Notes: generated from the letters alone by a model not told the origin. Positions 24,494 to 33,537 are shown, numbered from the stretch's first letter. The stretch is DNA of 37,066 nucleotides from an uncultured Prevotellaceae bacterium (GCA_947168045.1 CAMVKN010000037.1:1-37066), one strand, 5' to 3'. Numbers and translations: made by a program.

Positions 24494-26347
24494 ATGAGGA
24501 CTAAAATAACCAACAGACAGCTGATAGGTTTATCATTTATCATTTGTCAATTATCATTTAGCGCAGCGCTCACCTCCTGCTCTGACTTCGATGACTATAA
24601 CGAGGTGAAGGGCAGCAGCGTGGCCTCGGCCACCCAGACGCTGTGGCAGAACATCAGCCAGGACAGCCGTCTGTCCGGCTTCCGCAGCTTGCTGCAGAAG
24701 GCCGGCTACGGCAGCCACCTCGACACCACGCAGTACTACACCGTCTGGGCTCCGCTTGACGGCACCTACGACGTGTCTGCCTACGAGGGCCTGTCACACA
24801 AAGCACTGCTGAAGCAGTTCGTTGAGAACCACATCGCACGCTACAGCCACAACGCCTCCGGCACCATCAATGAACCCGTGATGATGCTCAATGGCAAGAG
24901 CTACACCTTCAATGGCAGTGGCAACTACACCTTCGACGGGCGCACCGTCAGCACGGCCAACCTGCCCAACAGCAACGGCGTGCTGCACCTCATCGATGGC
25001 GCCGCCACCTACTTCCCCACCTTCTACGAGTTCTTCGACGACGACGAGCTGTCAGGCTCCTACGGCATCGACTCGCTGCGCGCCTACTACAGGCGGCACG
25101 AGGTGACCGAGCTGGACGAGCAGGCCTCCGTCATCGGCCCCATCGTCGATGGCATGCAGACCTACATCGACTCGGTGATGGTGACCACCAACTCGCTGTG
25201 GGACGACCTCAACGCCCGTGTGCAGGTGGAGGACAGCAGCTACACGTTCATCATTCCCACCGACGAGGTGTGGAGTGCACAGTACGAGAAGATCAAGTCG
25301 TGCTTCAACTACATTCCCGTCACGCGTGCGCAGTTCTTCAGCAACAAGGGCGGTACCATCAGCATCGACGCTAACAACCCGCTGGAGAAGAAGCTCAACG
25401 ACCCCATCCAGGATGCCGCTTTCTGGAGCGACTCACTGGCCAACCTCTCGCTCGTCGGCAACCTCATCTTCAGCAACACTGACATGTACAACCGCTGGCT
25501 GAAGGGCACACCCTCGTCCTTCGGCAGCGACACTCTGCGCTCTACCACCTACAGCAAGCTGTCGAATCCGCAGGACATCCTCGCTGCCACCGTGGCCACC
25601 GTTCCCATGAGCAACGGCGAGGCTCGCATCGTCAACAGCTACAACATCCTGCCGTGGGAGACCTACCTGCCTGAGCGCATCGTCTCAGCTACCAACAGCC
25701 GTAACCAGGCCAACGTCTCGTCGCAGGGCACCTACACACGCGTGGAGGTGGTCAACCCCTCAGCTGACAAGGTCGTCCTGGAGGACGGTGCCACATCCTT
25801 CTCCTACGCCTGGATGGAGCCTACCGGACAGAGCATCTATGTGAAGCCCGAGATGACGCTCTACCTGCACAACGTGCTCAGCGCCACCTACGACTTCTAC
25901 TGCGTCATCGTTCCCGAGAACGTTGACCCGCTGAAGGCCGAGGCCGTCACACAGCCCAACCTGCTGAACTTCACCCTCAGCTACTGCGACACCGACGGCA
26001 CGCTGAAGGAGCATGTGTTCCTCAATGAGGACTCCACCCACATGGCCTACATGATGGAGACGTTCAAGCTGAAGGATACGCCAGCCAACCGTAACATCAT
26101 CCGTTCCTTCGAGAACGACACGGCCCGCGTGGACACCCTCTACATGGGCGAGTTCACCTTCCCGGTGTGCTACTACGGCTTCGACAGCAACAGGCCCGAA
26201 TCCACCGACAACTATTGCCCCAACATTAAAATCAGTACGTCCTTCTCGCCCTTCACCGCTGCCCTGCGCAACGCCTACACCCGCGACCTGCGCATTGCCG
26301 CCATCATTCTGAAGCCGAAGGAACTCGTGGAATTTGAAAGCAAATAA
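24494..26347 (+). CDS. Fasciclin (Fas1) domain lipoprotein, third in operon
   Basis: The product has 617 residues. The signal peptide LIGLSFIICQLSFSAALTSC is nearly identical to that of the previous gene because both are encoded by the same 60-bp repeat; the lipobox is LTSC. The Fas1 domain spans about 40-180 (LWQNISQDSRLSGFRSLLQK, YYTVWAPLDGTY, GVLHLIDGA). A second Fas1-like region spans about 185-400 (YTFIIPTDEVWSAQY). The C-terminal 200 residues are beta-rich (YVKPEMTLYLHNVLSATYDF) without a motif I can name. The distance to the next susC start is only 4-10 bp, so translation is probably coupled. Confidence 0.86.
   Translation: MRTKITNRQLIGLSFIICQLSFSAALTSCSDFDDYNEVKGSSVASATQTLWQNISQDSRLSGFRSLLQKAGYGSHLDTTQYYTVWAPLDGTYDVSAYEGLSHKALLKQFVENHIARYSHNASGTINEPVMMLNGKSYTFNGSGNYTFDGRTVSTANLPNSNGVLHLIDGAATYFPTFYEFFDDDELSGSYGIDSLRAYYRRHEVTELDEQASVIGPIVDGMQTYIDSVMVTTNSLWDDLNARVQVEDSSYTFIIPTDEVWSAQYEKIKSCFNYIPVTRAQFFSNKGGTISIDANNPLEKKLNDPIQDAAFWSDSLANLSLVGNLIFSNTDMYNRWLKGTPSSFGSDTLRSTTYSKLSNPQDILAATVATVPMSNGEARIVNSYNILPWETYLPERIVSATNSRNQANVSSQGTYTRVEVVNPSADKVVLEDGATSFSYAWMEPTGQSIYVKPEMTLYLHNVLSATYDFYCVIVPENVDPLKAEAVTQPNLLNFTLSYCDTDGTLKEHVFLNEDSTHMAYMMETFKLKDTPANRNIIRSFENDTARVDTLYMGEFTFPVCYYGFDSNRPESTDNYCPNIKISTSFSPFTAALRNAYTRDLRIAAIILKPKELVEFESK
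24521..24580 (+). repeat. 60-bp signal-peptide repeat module (TTATCAT heptamers), copy 2
   Basis: Same module as 22332-22391, differing at positions 30 and 44 only. It encodes the end of the n-region, the h-region and the lipobox of the third fasciclin lipoprotein. Confidence 0.92.
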
Positions 26348-26351
26348 TGTA

Positions 26352-29300
26352 ATGGAAATGAAGCGTAACATATCAACCCTTTTGCAGACAGCCTTCACAA
26401 GGCTTGCCGTCTGCGCGCTCGTGTTCGGTGTGTCCACCGTGGCTTACGGCCAGACGGAGGACGGTGAGGAGCAGGAAGCTGCCATCCGCCAGCCCAAGCG
26501 CACCGATGTGAAGCAGGACAGCTATCCCACCATGGAGCTGAAAGGACAGGTCCTCGACCAGGCCACCGGACAGCCCCTTGCCGGCGTGCAGCTGCGCGCA
26601 CTGGGCTACGACCGCTATGTGGCCATGAGCGACGAGGACGGTACCTTCACCATCAAGGTGCCCACCTTCGCCACATCGCTCTATGTCCACTCGCCTGAGT
26701 ATCTGTCTCAGCAGGTGGCCATCGACACCCAGTCAAAACATGTCGTCATCAAGATGATCAGCGACCGGTTCCAGTCCATGTATGGCACCGGCACTGAATA
26801 CACTGCCAAGCGCACGGCCCTGATGGACCAGTTTGGCGTCACCGTCGATGCTGAGATTGGCAACAAGCTCGGTGCCGACGTGCACACCATCCTGCGCTCG
26901 GCCGCCGTCGATGGTGGCGGCGCCATGTTCATCCGTGGTCTCAACAGCATCACCAGCGACGCTCAGCCGCTCATCGTCGTCGACGGCATTGAGATGGACA
27001 TGCAGCGCAACCGCGCCTCGGTGCACAACGGGCAGTTCAACAACCTGCTTGCCAACATCGCACCCGATGACATCGAGAAGGTCACCGTGCTGAAGAATGC
27101 CACCGCCCTCTATGGCGCTCGCGGCGCCAACGGCGTGGTGCTCATCGACACCAAGCGCGGCCACTCCATGGCCACCCGCATCGATGCCAACATCTCGGCC
27201 GGCGTACAGCTCATACCGCAGCTGCCCACGATGATGGACGCAGCGCAGTATCGTACCTACGCATCCGAGCTCTTCGGCACCATTCCCGACATCAACGACT
27301 ATCGCAACTTCTACATCCTCAACGACGACCCCAACGGTTACTACTACCGTACCTACCACAACAACACCGACTGGAAGGACCACGTCTACCGCGATGCGCT
27401 GACGCAGAACTACAGTGTCAACGTGCAGGGTGGCGACGATGTGGGTATGTATAACCTCAGCGTTGGCTACGTCGATGCCAAGAACACCATGCGCAAGAGT
27501 GGCTTTGACCGCATGAACGTGCGTTTCAATACCGACATCAAGATTCTGTACAACCTGCAGACCAAGTTCGACATTGCCATCTCGCGTACCAATGCCAACG
27601 TCTTCGACGACGGTTTCCTGGAGGACCCCGACGAGAACACGCTCACCTCGCCTGCCACCCTGGCCCTGGTGAAGTCGCCGCTGGTGGCTCCCTACCAGTA
27701 CAATGTCGTTGTCGGCCGTTTCACCAACCTGCTCAGCGATTATGACGACCTGCTGGCCAGCAGTGAGTCGCCCCGCACGAAGCTGAAGAACCTGTCGCTG
27801 GCCAACCCCGTCTCCATTCTGCACAACGGCAATGGCGACACGAAGAACAAGGCTGAGAACACCTACTTCCTGGTGCACCTTGCTCCCGAGTGGCAGCTGG
27901 CTACCGACTGGAAGCTGTCGGCCGACCTGAACTACCTGCTGAACCGTAACGCCCAGCGCTACCATCGTCCGTTCAATGGTGTGCCCAGCTTCGAGGCTGA
28001 AGAGCGCGGCACGGTGACGTCGAAGGTCGTCTCCCTCTTTGCCAAGGAGCAGAACTTCGCCGCCCGCCTGCAGGCCAACTGGCACAAGCAGATGGGCCCC
28101 CACACCATGGATGCCTTTGTCGGTGCCCGTTACAACTACTTCTCGTTTGACAGCAGCGACCTCTCGACCGAGTTCCGTGGTACCACTGACGACAAGAACG
28201 CCCAGCTCAGTGCCTCGGGTCTGCCCGGCATCGGTGGTGCCAACGATGTGTGGAAGACCATCCAGTGGTATGGCAATGCCGACTATAACTACATGAACCG
28301 CTACTTCGCCACCGTCTCGCTCATGGCCGAGGCCAACAGCCGCTTCGGCGAGAACGCCGGCGGACTGGGTCTCTTCGGCGTGCAGTGGGCCATCTTCCCC
28401 AGCGTACAGCTCGGATGGGTGCTGACCAACGAGAAGTGGTTCCCCAAGACCAGCGGCATCAACTACCTGCGCCTGAACGCCGGCTACGACATGAGCGGCA
28501 ACGACAACATCTCTAACTATGCTGCACGTACCAGCTTCTCGGCCACGAAGTATGCCAACACCGCCATCGGCATCCAGCTCACCAACATCGGTAACGACAA
28601 GATTCAGTGGGAGACCACACACAAGCTGAACCTCGGCTTGCAGGCCTACCTGCTCAATAACCGCTTAGGCGTGGGCTTCGACTACTTCTACCACCGCACC
28701 AACAACCTGCTGCTGCCCAAGTCGTTCTCAAACCCCATTGGCGGTATCAATAACTACTGGAGTAACGGTGGCACGCTTGAGAACCAGGGCTTCGAGGCCA
28801 TGGTGAGCTTCAAGCCCGTCGTGGCTAAGAACTGGCGCGTCGAGGTAGGTGCCACCGTGGGCCACTATGTCAACAAGGTGAAGAAGCTGCCCGACGGCAA
28901 CTTCACCAGCTCGGCTTACGGCGACAACAACATCATCACCGCCGTGGGTCAGCCCGTGGCCATGTTCTATGGCTATAAGACCGACGGTATCTTCACCTCC
29001 GATGCTGAAGCTGCCAAGGCAGGCAAGAACGGCTACCTCTACATGCAGGATGCCTCTGGCAAGATGACCGAGTTCCGCGCCGGCGACGTACACTTCGTCG
29101 ACCTGAACAACGACGGCATCATCAACGAGAGCGACCGCACCATCATTGGCAATCCCAATCCCGACATCTATGGCAACATCTTCGCCAACGTCAACTACAA
29201 GCGCCTCACGCTCGCCGTCGGCTTCAACTACTCGTTGGGCAACGACGTGTTCAACTACCAGCGCTCGGTGCTCAACAGCGGCTCGTCGTTCTACAACCAG

Positions 29301-29654
29301 CAGGTGGCCTCGGCCTCACGCTGGTACTACGAGGGCCAGCAGGCTGAGCTGCCCCGTGCCGTCTATGGCGACCCCATGGGCAACAACCGCTTCAGCGACC
29401 GTTGGATTGAGGATGGCAGCTACCTGCGCCTGAAGAGCGTCAACCTCAGCTACCGTGTGCCTGTGCCCACCAACTGGAGCTGGCTGCAGGGACTCACCGT
29501 CTGGGCCGAGGCTCGCAACCTGCTCACCTTCACCAAGTACTTAGGCAGCGACCCCGAGTTCTCCATCAGCAACAGCGTGTTCTACCAGGGCATCGACGCC
29601 GGCACGCTCGCACAGGGCCGTTCCTTCATGGGTGGTGTGCGCATCAACCTGTAA
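26352..29654 (+). CDS. SusC/RagA-family TonB-dependent outer-membrane transporter (pair 2)
   Basis: The second SusC-like transporter of the operon, about 1100 residues. ATG codons at 26352 (MEMKRN) and 26358 (MKRN) are both possible; a TTG at 26334 overlapping the upstream gene is less likely. The signal segment is LAVCALVFGVSTVAYGQ. The regulatory-like domain is at about 55-135 (MELKGQVLDQATGQPLAGVQ). The plug includes MFIRGLNSITSDAQPLIVVD and VLKNATALYGARGANGVVLI. The barrel ends SFMGGVRINL. It has low similarity to the first SusC, so it is not a recent tandem duplicate. No STN domain is present. Its partner is the SusD encoded 69 bp downstream. Confidence 0.94.
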   Translation: MEMKRNISTLLQTAFTRLAVCALVFGVSTVAYGQTEDGEEQEAAIRQPKRTDVKQDSYPTMELKGQVLDQATGQPLAGVQLRALGYDRYVAMSDEDGTFTIKVPTFATSLYVHSPEYLSQQVAIDTQSKHVVIKMISDRFQSMYGTGTEYTAKRTALMDQFGVTVDAEIGNKLGADVHTILRSAAVDGGGAMFIRGLNSITSDAQPLIVVDGIEMDMQRNRASVHNGQFNNLLANIAPDDIEKVTVLKNATALYGARGANGVVLIDTKRGHSMATRIDANISAGVQLIPQLPTMMDAAQYRTYASELFGTIPDINDYRNFYILNDDPNGYYYRTYHNNTDWKDHVYRDALTQNYSVNVQGGDDVGMYNLSVGYVDAKNTMRKSGFDRMNVRFNTDIKILYNLQTKFDIAISRTNANVFDDGFLEDPDENTLTSPATLALVKSPLVAPYQYNVVVGRFTNLLSDYDDLLASSESPRTKLKNLSLANPVSILHNGNGDTKNKAENTYFLVHLAPEWQLATDWKLSADLNYLLNRNAQRYHRPFNGVPSFEAEERGTVTSKVVSLFAKEQNFAARLQANWHKQMGPHTMDAFVGARYNYFSFDSSDLSTEFRGTTDDKNAQLSASGLPGIGGANDVWKTIQWYGNADYNYMNRYFATVSLMAEANSRFGENAGGLGLFGVQWAIFPSVQLGWVLTNEKWFPKTSGINYLRLNAGYDMSGNDNISNYAARTSFSATKYANTAIGIQLTNIGNDKIQWETTHKLNLGLQAYLLNNRLGVGFDYFYHRTNNLLLPKSFSNPIGGINNYWSNGGTLENQGFEAMVSFKPVVAKNWRVEVGATVGHYVNKVKKLPDGNFTSSAYGDNNIITAVGQPVAMFYGYKTDGIFTSDAEAAKAGKNGYLYMQDASGKMTEFRAGDVHFVDLNNDGIINESDRTIIGNPNPDIYGNIFANVNYKRLTLAVGFNYSLGNDVFNYQRSVLNSGSSFYNQQVASASRWYYEGQQAELPRAVYGDPMGNNRFSDRWIEDGSYLRLKSVNLSYRVPVPTNWSWLQGLTVWAEARNLLTFTKYLGSDPEFSISNSVFYQGIDAGTLAQGRSFMGGVRINL

Positions 29655-29657
29655 AAG

Positions 29658-29690
29658 CCTACCCATGCCCTCCCAAAGGGAGGAATGTCT
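29658..29690. repeat. GC-rich palindromic repeat, copy between susC2 and susD2
   Basis: CCTACCCATGCCCTCCCAAA followed by GGGAGGAATGTCT. It is inverted relative to 29799-29831, so the two could pair over about 30 bases in the transcript around the susD start. It lies 4 bases after the susC stop. Confidence 0.75.
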
Positions 29691-29723
29691 AAATAGAGTA
29701 TCTACATAAAAACATACGAAACC

Positions 29724-31616
29724 ATGATCATCAAGAAAATAAAGGAAGTCTTTTCGACGAATAAGAAGACGATGCCATCCTGGCTGTTATCTGTCTTAGC
29801 ATCCCTCCCTTTGGGAGGGCTTGGGTGGGCTTTCACCTCCTGCTCTGACATGCTTGAGACGGAGAGCTCGCGCCAGGTGTTCGACCCGCAGCTCAACCAG
29901 AAGACCGACTCTGTGTTCTATGCCCTTGGCGTGCTGCAGGGCGTGCAGGAGCTGGCCGACTACTATGTGCTGCAGGGCGAGATGCGCGGCGACCTGCTGC
30001 AGACCACGGCGTACACCGACAGCACACTGCGCCAGCTGGCCAACTTCTCGGCCACCACGGCCAACAAGTACGACTCGGCTTACGTCTACTACCGTGTCAT
30101 CAACAACTGCAACTACTTCATTGCCCACCGCGACACGCTGCTGCGCACCGGTTCCAAGTATGTGGCCATGCCTGAGTATATCGCCATCAAGGCCATCCGT
30201 GCCTGGACCTACATGCAGCTGGCTCGCGTCTACGGCACAGTTGCTTTCTTCACCTATCCGCTGACGCAGATCTCGCAGATTGACGACTTCCCCAACGATG
30301 CTGCTCATTACAAGGACATGCAGGGCATCGTCGAGGAGCTGGCTCCCGACCTGGAACAGTACACGGGCTTCAACAGCAAGGGCGAATATGTTGGCACCGA
30401 GCTGCCCAACTACGGTGGCAACACCCCTGCAGGCAGTGGCTTCAACGTCAATAACGTGTTCTTCCCCGTTGAGGTGGTACTGGGCGAGATGTACCTTGAG
30501 ACCAATCGGTATGAAGAGGCAGCACGCTGCTTCACCACCTATCTCACCCAGGTCAGCTCGCAGCCCAGCTCAGCTTACTACGAGCCTGTGACAACACGTG
30601 GCCTCGGTGACATCCTGCCCTCTAACTGGGACAGGAACACTACGAACACCTATATCAACAACACTCGCTGGTCTGACATCTTCCTCAGTAGCAATCAGCA
30701 GGATCTCATCACCTACATCCCCTTGAACTCCAATGTGCGCTATGGTGCCATTACCAACCTGCCCCTCTACTTTGGCATCGACCTCTACTCCAACGAGCCT
30801 GGCTTTGTCGACGAGATTCAGGTGAAGCCCAGCGACAGCTATCTTGCTCTTAGCAACGCGCAGGACTACTACTATGCCACCAACGCCAGCACTGCACAGA
30901 ACATGGTGGTGAGCAGTGCCCGCTTAGGCGACACCCGCTACCAGTCGCTGTTGAACGAGCGCAGTCAGGGTGACTCCTTGCAGACATGGGTGATGAAATA
31001 TGCCACCCCTCAGGTGCGTGTCTACCGCACCAGCACCGTGATGCTGCGCCTGGCTGAGGCATATAACCGCATGGGCTACTACGACGCAGCCTTCGCCATC
31101 CTCAAGGACGGCATCAACCCGCTGCTGCTCATGTCATCCTACCTCAAGCTTGGGACGCGCACGATGCTCTATGGCACGCTTCTCTCGCCCGAGAATCAGG
31201 AGAAGTTCGCCACCAAGGCCAACTTCTATGGCATCCACTCGCACGGTGCAGGCATCACTGGCGACGCCACCTTCCGCACCGAGATCTCCATTGCCGGCGG
31301 ACAGTCGCCCTATCAGCTTGATACCATCGTCGGTGTGAAGATGCGCGAGCTGGCCGCCCAGCAAGGCATTGCCGTTGGCAACACCGTGAGAGACAGCATC
31401 AACGCTGTCGAGGACCTCATCTGCGATGAGCTGGCCTTGGAGGCTGCCTTCGAAGGCTCACGCTTCTACGACCTCTGTCGCTTTGCCCGCCACAAGAATG
31501 CCGATGGCCACTACGGAGCCAACTACGGCAGCGAGTGGCTGGCTCGCAAGCTGGCGTTCAAGAAGCCCGTCAAGGACCTCACCAATCCAGACAACTGGTA
31601 CCTGCCTTTCAAATAG
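29724..31616 (+). CDS. SusD/RagB-family outer-membrane lipoprotein (pair 2)
   Basis: The 630-residue partner of the preceding SusC. The N-terminus is unusual: 16 mostly polar residues come before MPSWLLSV, and the hydrophobic core LASLPLGGLGWAFTSC is encoded by a palindromic interspersed repeat. The Cys of FTSC (about residue 40) is the lipid attachment site. Translation from an internal ATG at 29772 would give a shorter, more ordinary signal peptide. SusD features are clear: IKAIRAWTYMQLARVYGTVA (about 153-172) and, near the end, ICDELALEAAFEGSRFYDLC. The family is secure and the ligand is unknown. The following hydrolase starts 3 bp after the stop. Confidence 0.93.
   Translation: MIIKKIKEVFSTNKKTMPSWLLSVLASLPLGGLGWAFTSCSDMLETESSRQVFDPQLNQKTDSVFYALGVLQGVQELADYYVLQGEMRGDLLQTTAYTDSTLRQLANFSATTANKYDSAYVYYRVINNCNYFIAHRDTLLRTGSKYVAMPEYIAIKAIRAWTYMQLARVYGTVAFFTYPLTQISQIDDFPNDAAHYKDMQGIVEELAPDLEQYTGFNSKGEYVGTELPNYGGNTPAGSGFNVNNVFFPVEVVLGEMYLETNRYEEAARCFTTYLTQVSSQPSSAYYEPVTTRGLGDILPSNWDRNTTNTYINNTRWSDIFLSSNQQDLITYIPLNSNVRYGAITNLPLYFGIDLYSNEPGFVDEIQVKPSDSYLALSNAQDYYYATNASTAQNMVVSSARLGDTRYQSLLNERSQGDSLQTWVMKYATPQVRVYRTSTVMLRLAEAYNRMGYYDAAFAILKDGINPLLLMSSYLKLGTRTMLYGTLLSPENQEKFATKANFYGIHSHGAGITGDATFRTEISIAGGQSPYQLDTIVGVKMRELAAQQGIAVGNTVRDSINAVEDLICDELALEAAFEGSRFYDLCRFARHKNADGHYGANYGSEWLARKLAFKKPVKDLTNPDNWYLPFK
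29799..29831. repeat. GC-rich palindromic repeat encoding part of the SusD2 signal peptide
   Basis: ATCCCTCCCTTTGGGAGGGC followed by TTGGGTGGGCT, read in frame as SLPLGGLGWA immediately before FTSC. It is an inverted copy of 29658-29690 and belongs to the same family as 21-57 and 340-408. Confidence 0.8.
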
Positions 31617-31619
31617 CCC

Positions 31620-32933
31620 ATGAAGAAAATACTTACGAGCGCACTGCTCATCACCATTCTTTCAGCCCTGACCCTCACTGTCGGGGCTGAAAACTATCCG
31701 TACCGCAGCGATGTGCTGTGGGTCACCGTTCCCAACCATGCCAACTGGCTCTATGAGACGGGCGAGCAGGCACAGGTGGAGGTACAGTTCTATCGTTATG
31801 GCATGCCTTGCGACGTCGAGGTGAGCTATGCCATTGCCACCGACCTGCTGGCACCCGACCAGCAGGGCACGGTGCGCCTGAAGAATGGCCGTGCCACCAT
31901 CCGCATGGGCACGGCCTCGAAGCCCTGCTTTCGCGACCTGCAGCTCACGGCCCAGGTCGACGGCACTACCTACAAGCATCATGTGAAGGTGGGGTTCTCG
32001 GTCGACAAGATTCGCCCGTGGAGCCAGCAGCCGAAGGACTTTGAGCAATACTGGCAGCAGGCCAAGGACGAGGCGGCGCGCTATCCGCTGAAGTACACCT
32101 CGGAGCCCTATCTGCCTTATTGTGACGACAAGGTGGACTGTCGCTTAGTGAAGATTGACCTCGACAGCCGTCATCACGCCCTCTATGGCTACCTGATGAT
32201 TCCCCGTGGCGCCCGTCCCGGCTCCTGTCCCGTGGTGCTCACACCGCCGGGAGCAGGTGTGAAGAGCATCAAGAACGCCTACGAGCGGGCCTATTTCCAG
32301 CATGAGGGCGTCATCCGTCTCGTCACCGAGATTCACGGTCTGGACCCGCGTCTCAGCAACGAGACGTTCAGCGACCTCAGCCATGCCTTCGGCAACTACC
32401 TTGAGATGGGCCTTGAGAGTCCCGACACCTACTACATGCGCCATGTCTATCTCGGACTGGTGAAGTGCATCGACCTGCTGACGTCGCTGCCTGAGTGGGA
32501 CGGGCGCAATGTGGCCACGCTCGGCGGCAGCCAGGGTGGGGCATTGTCGCTCGTTGCGGCCGCCCTCGACCCTCGTGTCACCCTCTGTGTGGCCAACCAC
32601 CCGGCACTCAGCGACATGGGAGCCGCCAGCAAGGACGGCGTGACGCATGGCTATCCTCATTTCCGTCGTGAGCTGCTCACACCGGCTGCCGTCCGCACGC
32701 TTAGCTACTATGATGTGTGTTCCTTCGCTCCATTCATCAAGGCGAAGACCTACATGACCTGGGGCTACAACGACAACACCTGTCCACCCACCACCAGCTA
32801 TGCCGTGTGGAACCTGTTGCAGTGTGAGAAGGAGTCGCTCATCACGCCCATCAATGAGCACTGGACCAGCGATGCCACCAACCGGCAGCAGCTCGACTGG
32901 CTGTTACATCATTTTACCCCAGCTGGGCGTTAG
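31620..32933 (+). CDS. Acetyl xylan esterase-like (AXE1 family) alpha/beta hydrolase, secreted
   Basis: Likely removes acetyl groups from a polysaccharide or oligosaccharide taken up by this system. The 437-residue product has a signal peptide (MKKILTSALLITILSALTLT, then VGA). An N-terminal beta domain (about 25-125) is followed by the hydrolase. The triad can be placed: nucleophile S304 in GGSQGG, D385 in WGYNDNTCPPTT (the family's G-x-x-D-x-x-CPP motif), and H414 in INEHW. PPGAG (209-213) fits the oxyanion-hole region. It is the last gene of the operon, 3 bp after susD. It is the only enzyme in the operon, so the backbone-cutting enzyme must lie elsewhere. Related cephalosporin-C deacetylases share the motifs, so the substrate is inferred. 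Confidence 0.9.
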   Translation: MKKILTSALLITILSALTLTVGAENYPYRSDVLWVTVPNHANWLYETGEQAQVEVQFYRYGMPCDVEVSYAIATDLLAPDQQGTVRLKNGRATIRMGTASKPCFRDLQLTAQVDGTTYKHHVKVGFSVDKIRPWSQQPKDFEQYWQQAKDEAARYPLKYTSEPYLPYCDDKVDCRLVKIDLDSRHHALYGYLMIPRGARPGSCPVVLTPPGAGVKSIKNAYERAYFQHEGVIRLVTEIHGLDPRLSNETFSDLSHAFGNYLEMGLESPDTYYMRHVYLGLVKCIDLLTSLPEWDGRNVATLGGSQGGALSLVAAALDPRVTLCVANHPALSDMGAASKDGVTHGYPHFRRELLTPAAVRTLSYYDVCSFAPFIKAKTYMTWGYNDNTCPPTTSYAVWNLLQCEKESLITPINEHWTSDATNRQQLDWLLHHFTPAGR

Positions 32934-32943
32934 GCTTAGAAAA

Positions 32944-33000
32944 GAAACAAATTGGCACTAATTAGGATAAATTTTTCCCCCATTAGTGCCAATTAGTTTC
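32944..33000. terminator. Bidirectional terminator between converging operons
   Basis: A 19-bp inverted repeat with one mismatch, GAAACAAATTGGCACTAAT (32944-32962) against ATTAGTGCCAATTAGTTTC (32982-33000), around a 19-base loop. It lies between the esterase stop and the end of the minus-strand regulator gene, so it can stop transcription from both sides. Confidence 0.75.
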
Positions 33001-33030
33001 CAAATAATGTGCCTCTATGTTTTAGCGACC

Positions 33031-33507
33031 TCAGTCTTCGCCGGGAAACTTGGTTGCCGGCAGCAGGCGGTCAAAGGCGGCGTGGAAGCAGATGATGGTC
33101 TCCGAGCGTGCCAGACCCATAGGCTGCAGCTTGTCGTGGATGATGTTCAGCAGGTGGTGGTTGTTCTGGGCGTAAATCTTGATGAACAGGTCATAGTTGC
33201 CCGTGGTGTAGTGGCACTCCACCACCTCCGGCATCTTCATCAGCTGAGCAACCACCTCGTCGAAGGTCTCAGGGTTCTTCAGGTTCAGACCGATGAAGGC
33301 ACATGTCTCATAGCCAATCTTCTCGGGGTCGATGATAAACTGCGAGCCTTTCAGCACGCCCATTGCCGTCAGCTTCTGGATGCGCTGGTGGATGGCGGCG
33401 CCGCTCACGTTGCATGCACGGGCAATCTCCAGGAATGGTACGCGTGCATCTTCTGATACCATTTTTAGTATCTGCTTGTCCAGATGATCAAGTCTTAAGT
33501 TTGCCAT
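33031..33507 (-). CDS. Lrp/AsnC-family transcriptional regulator
   Basis: A 158-residue DNA-binding regulator that usually responds to an amino acid. The N-terminal helix-turn-helix (about 5-60) is clear: LDHLDKQILKMVSEDARVPF and ACNVSGAAIHQRIQKL. The C-terminal RAM ligand-binding domain (about 70-145) includes PEVVECHYTTGNYDLFIKIY, with the family's G-x-x-D turn. Length is normal. It lies 30 bp after the second exbD, so it may be the last gene of the ExbB-ExbD transcript, although a weak TACTTTAC box upstream could give it separate expression. The target genes are unknown, and there is no direct evidence that it controls the neighbouring PUL. Confidence 0.93.
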   Translation of the reverse strand: MANLRLDHLDKQILKMVSEDARVPFLEIARACNVSGAAIHQRIQKLTAMGVLKGSQFIIDPEKIGYETCAFIGLNLKNPETFDEVVAQLMKMPEVVECHYTTGNYDLFIKIYAQNNHHLLNIIHDKLQPMGLARSETIICFHAAFDRLLPATKFPGED

Positions 33508-33537
33508 AGTATAAAATGTAAAGTATTTGATAAATTA

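Noticed and set aside
26733..28622. A 629-residue open frame on the minus strand
   Set aside because: It lies wholly inside the susC2 gene, has valine/glycine/histidine-rich low-complexity content from the complement of GC-rich codons, and has no start context or family features.
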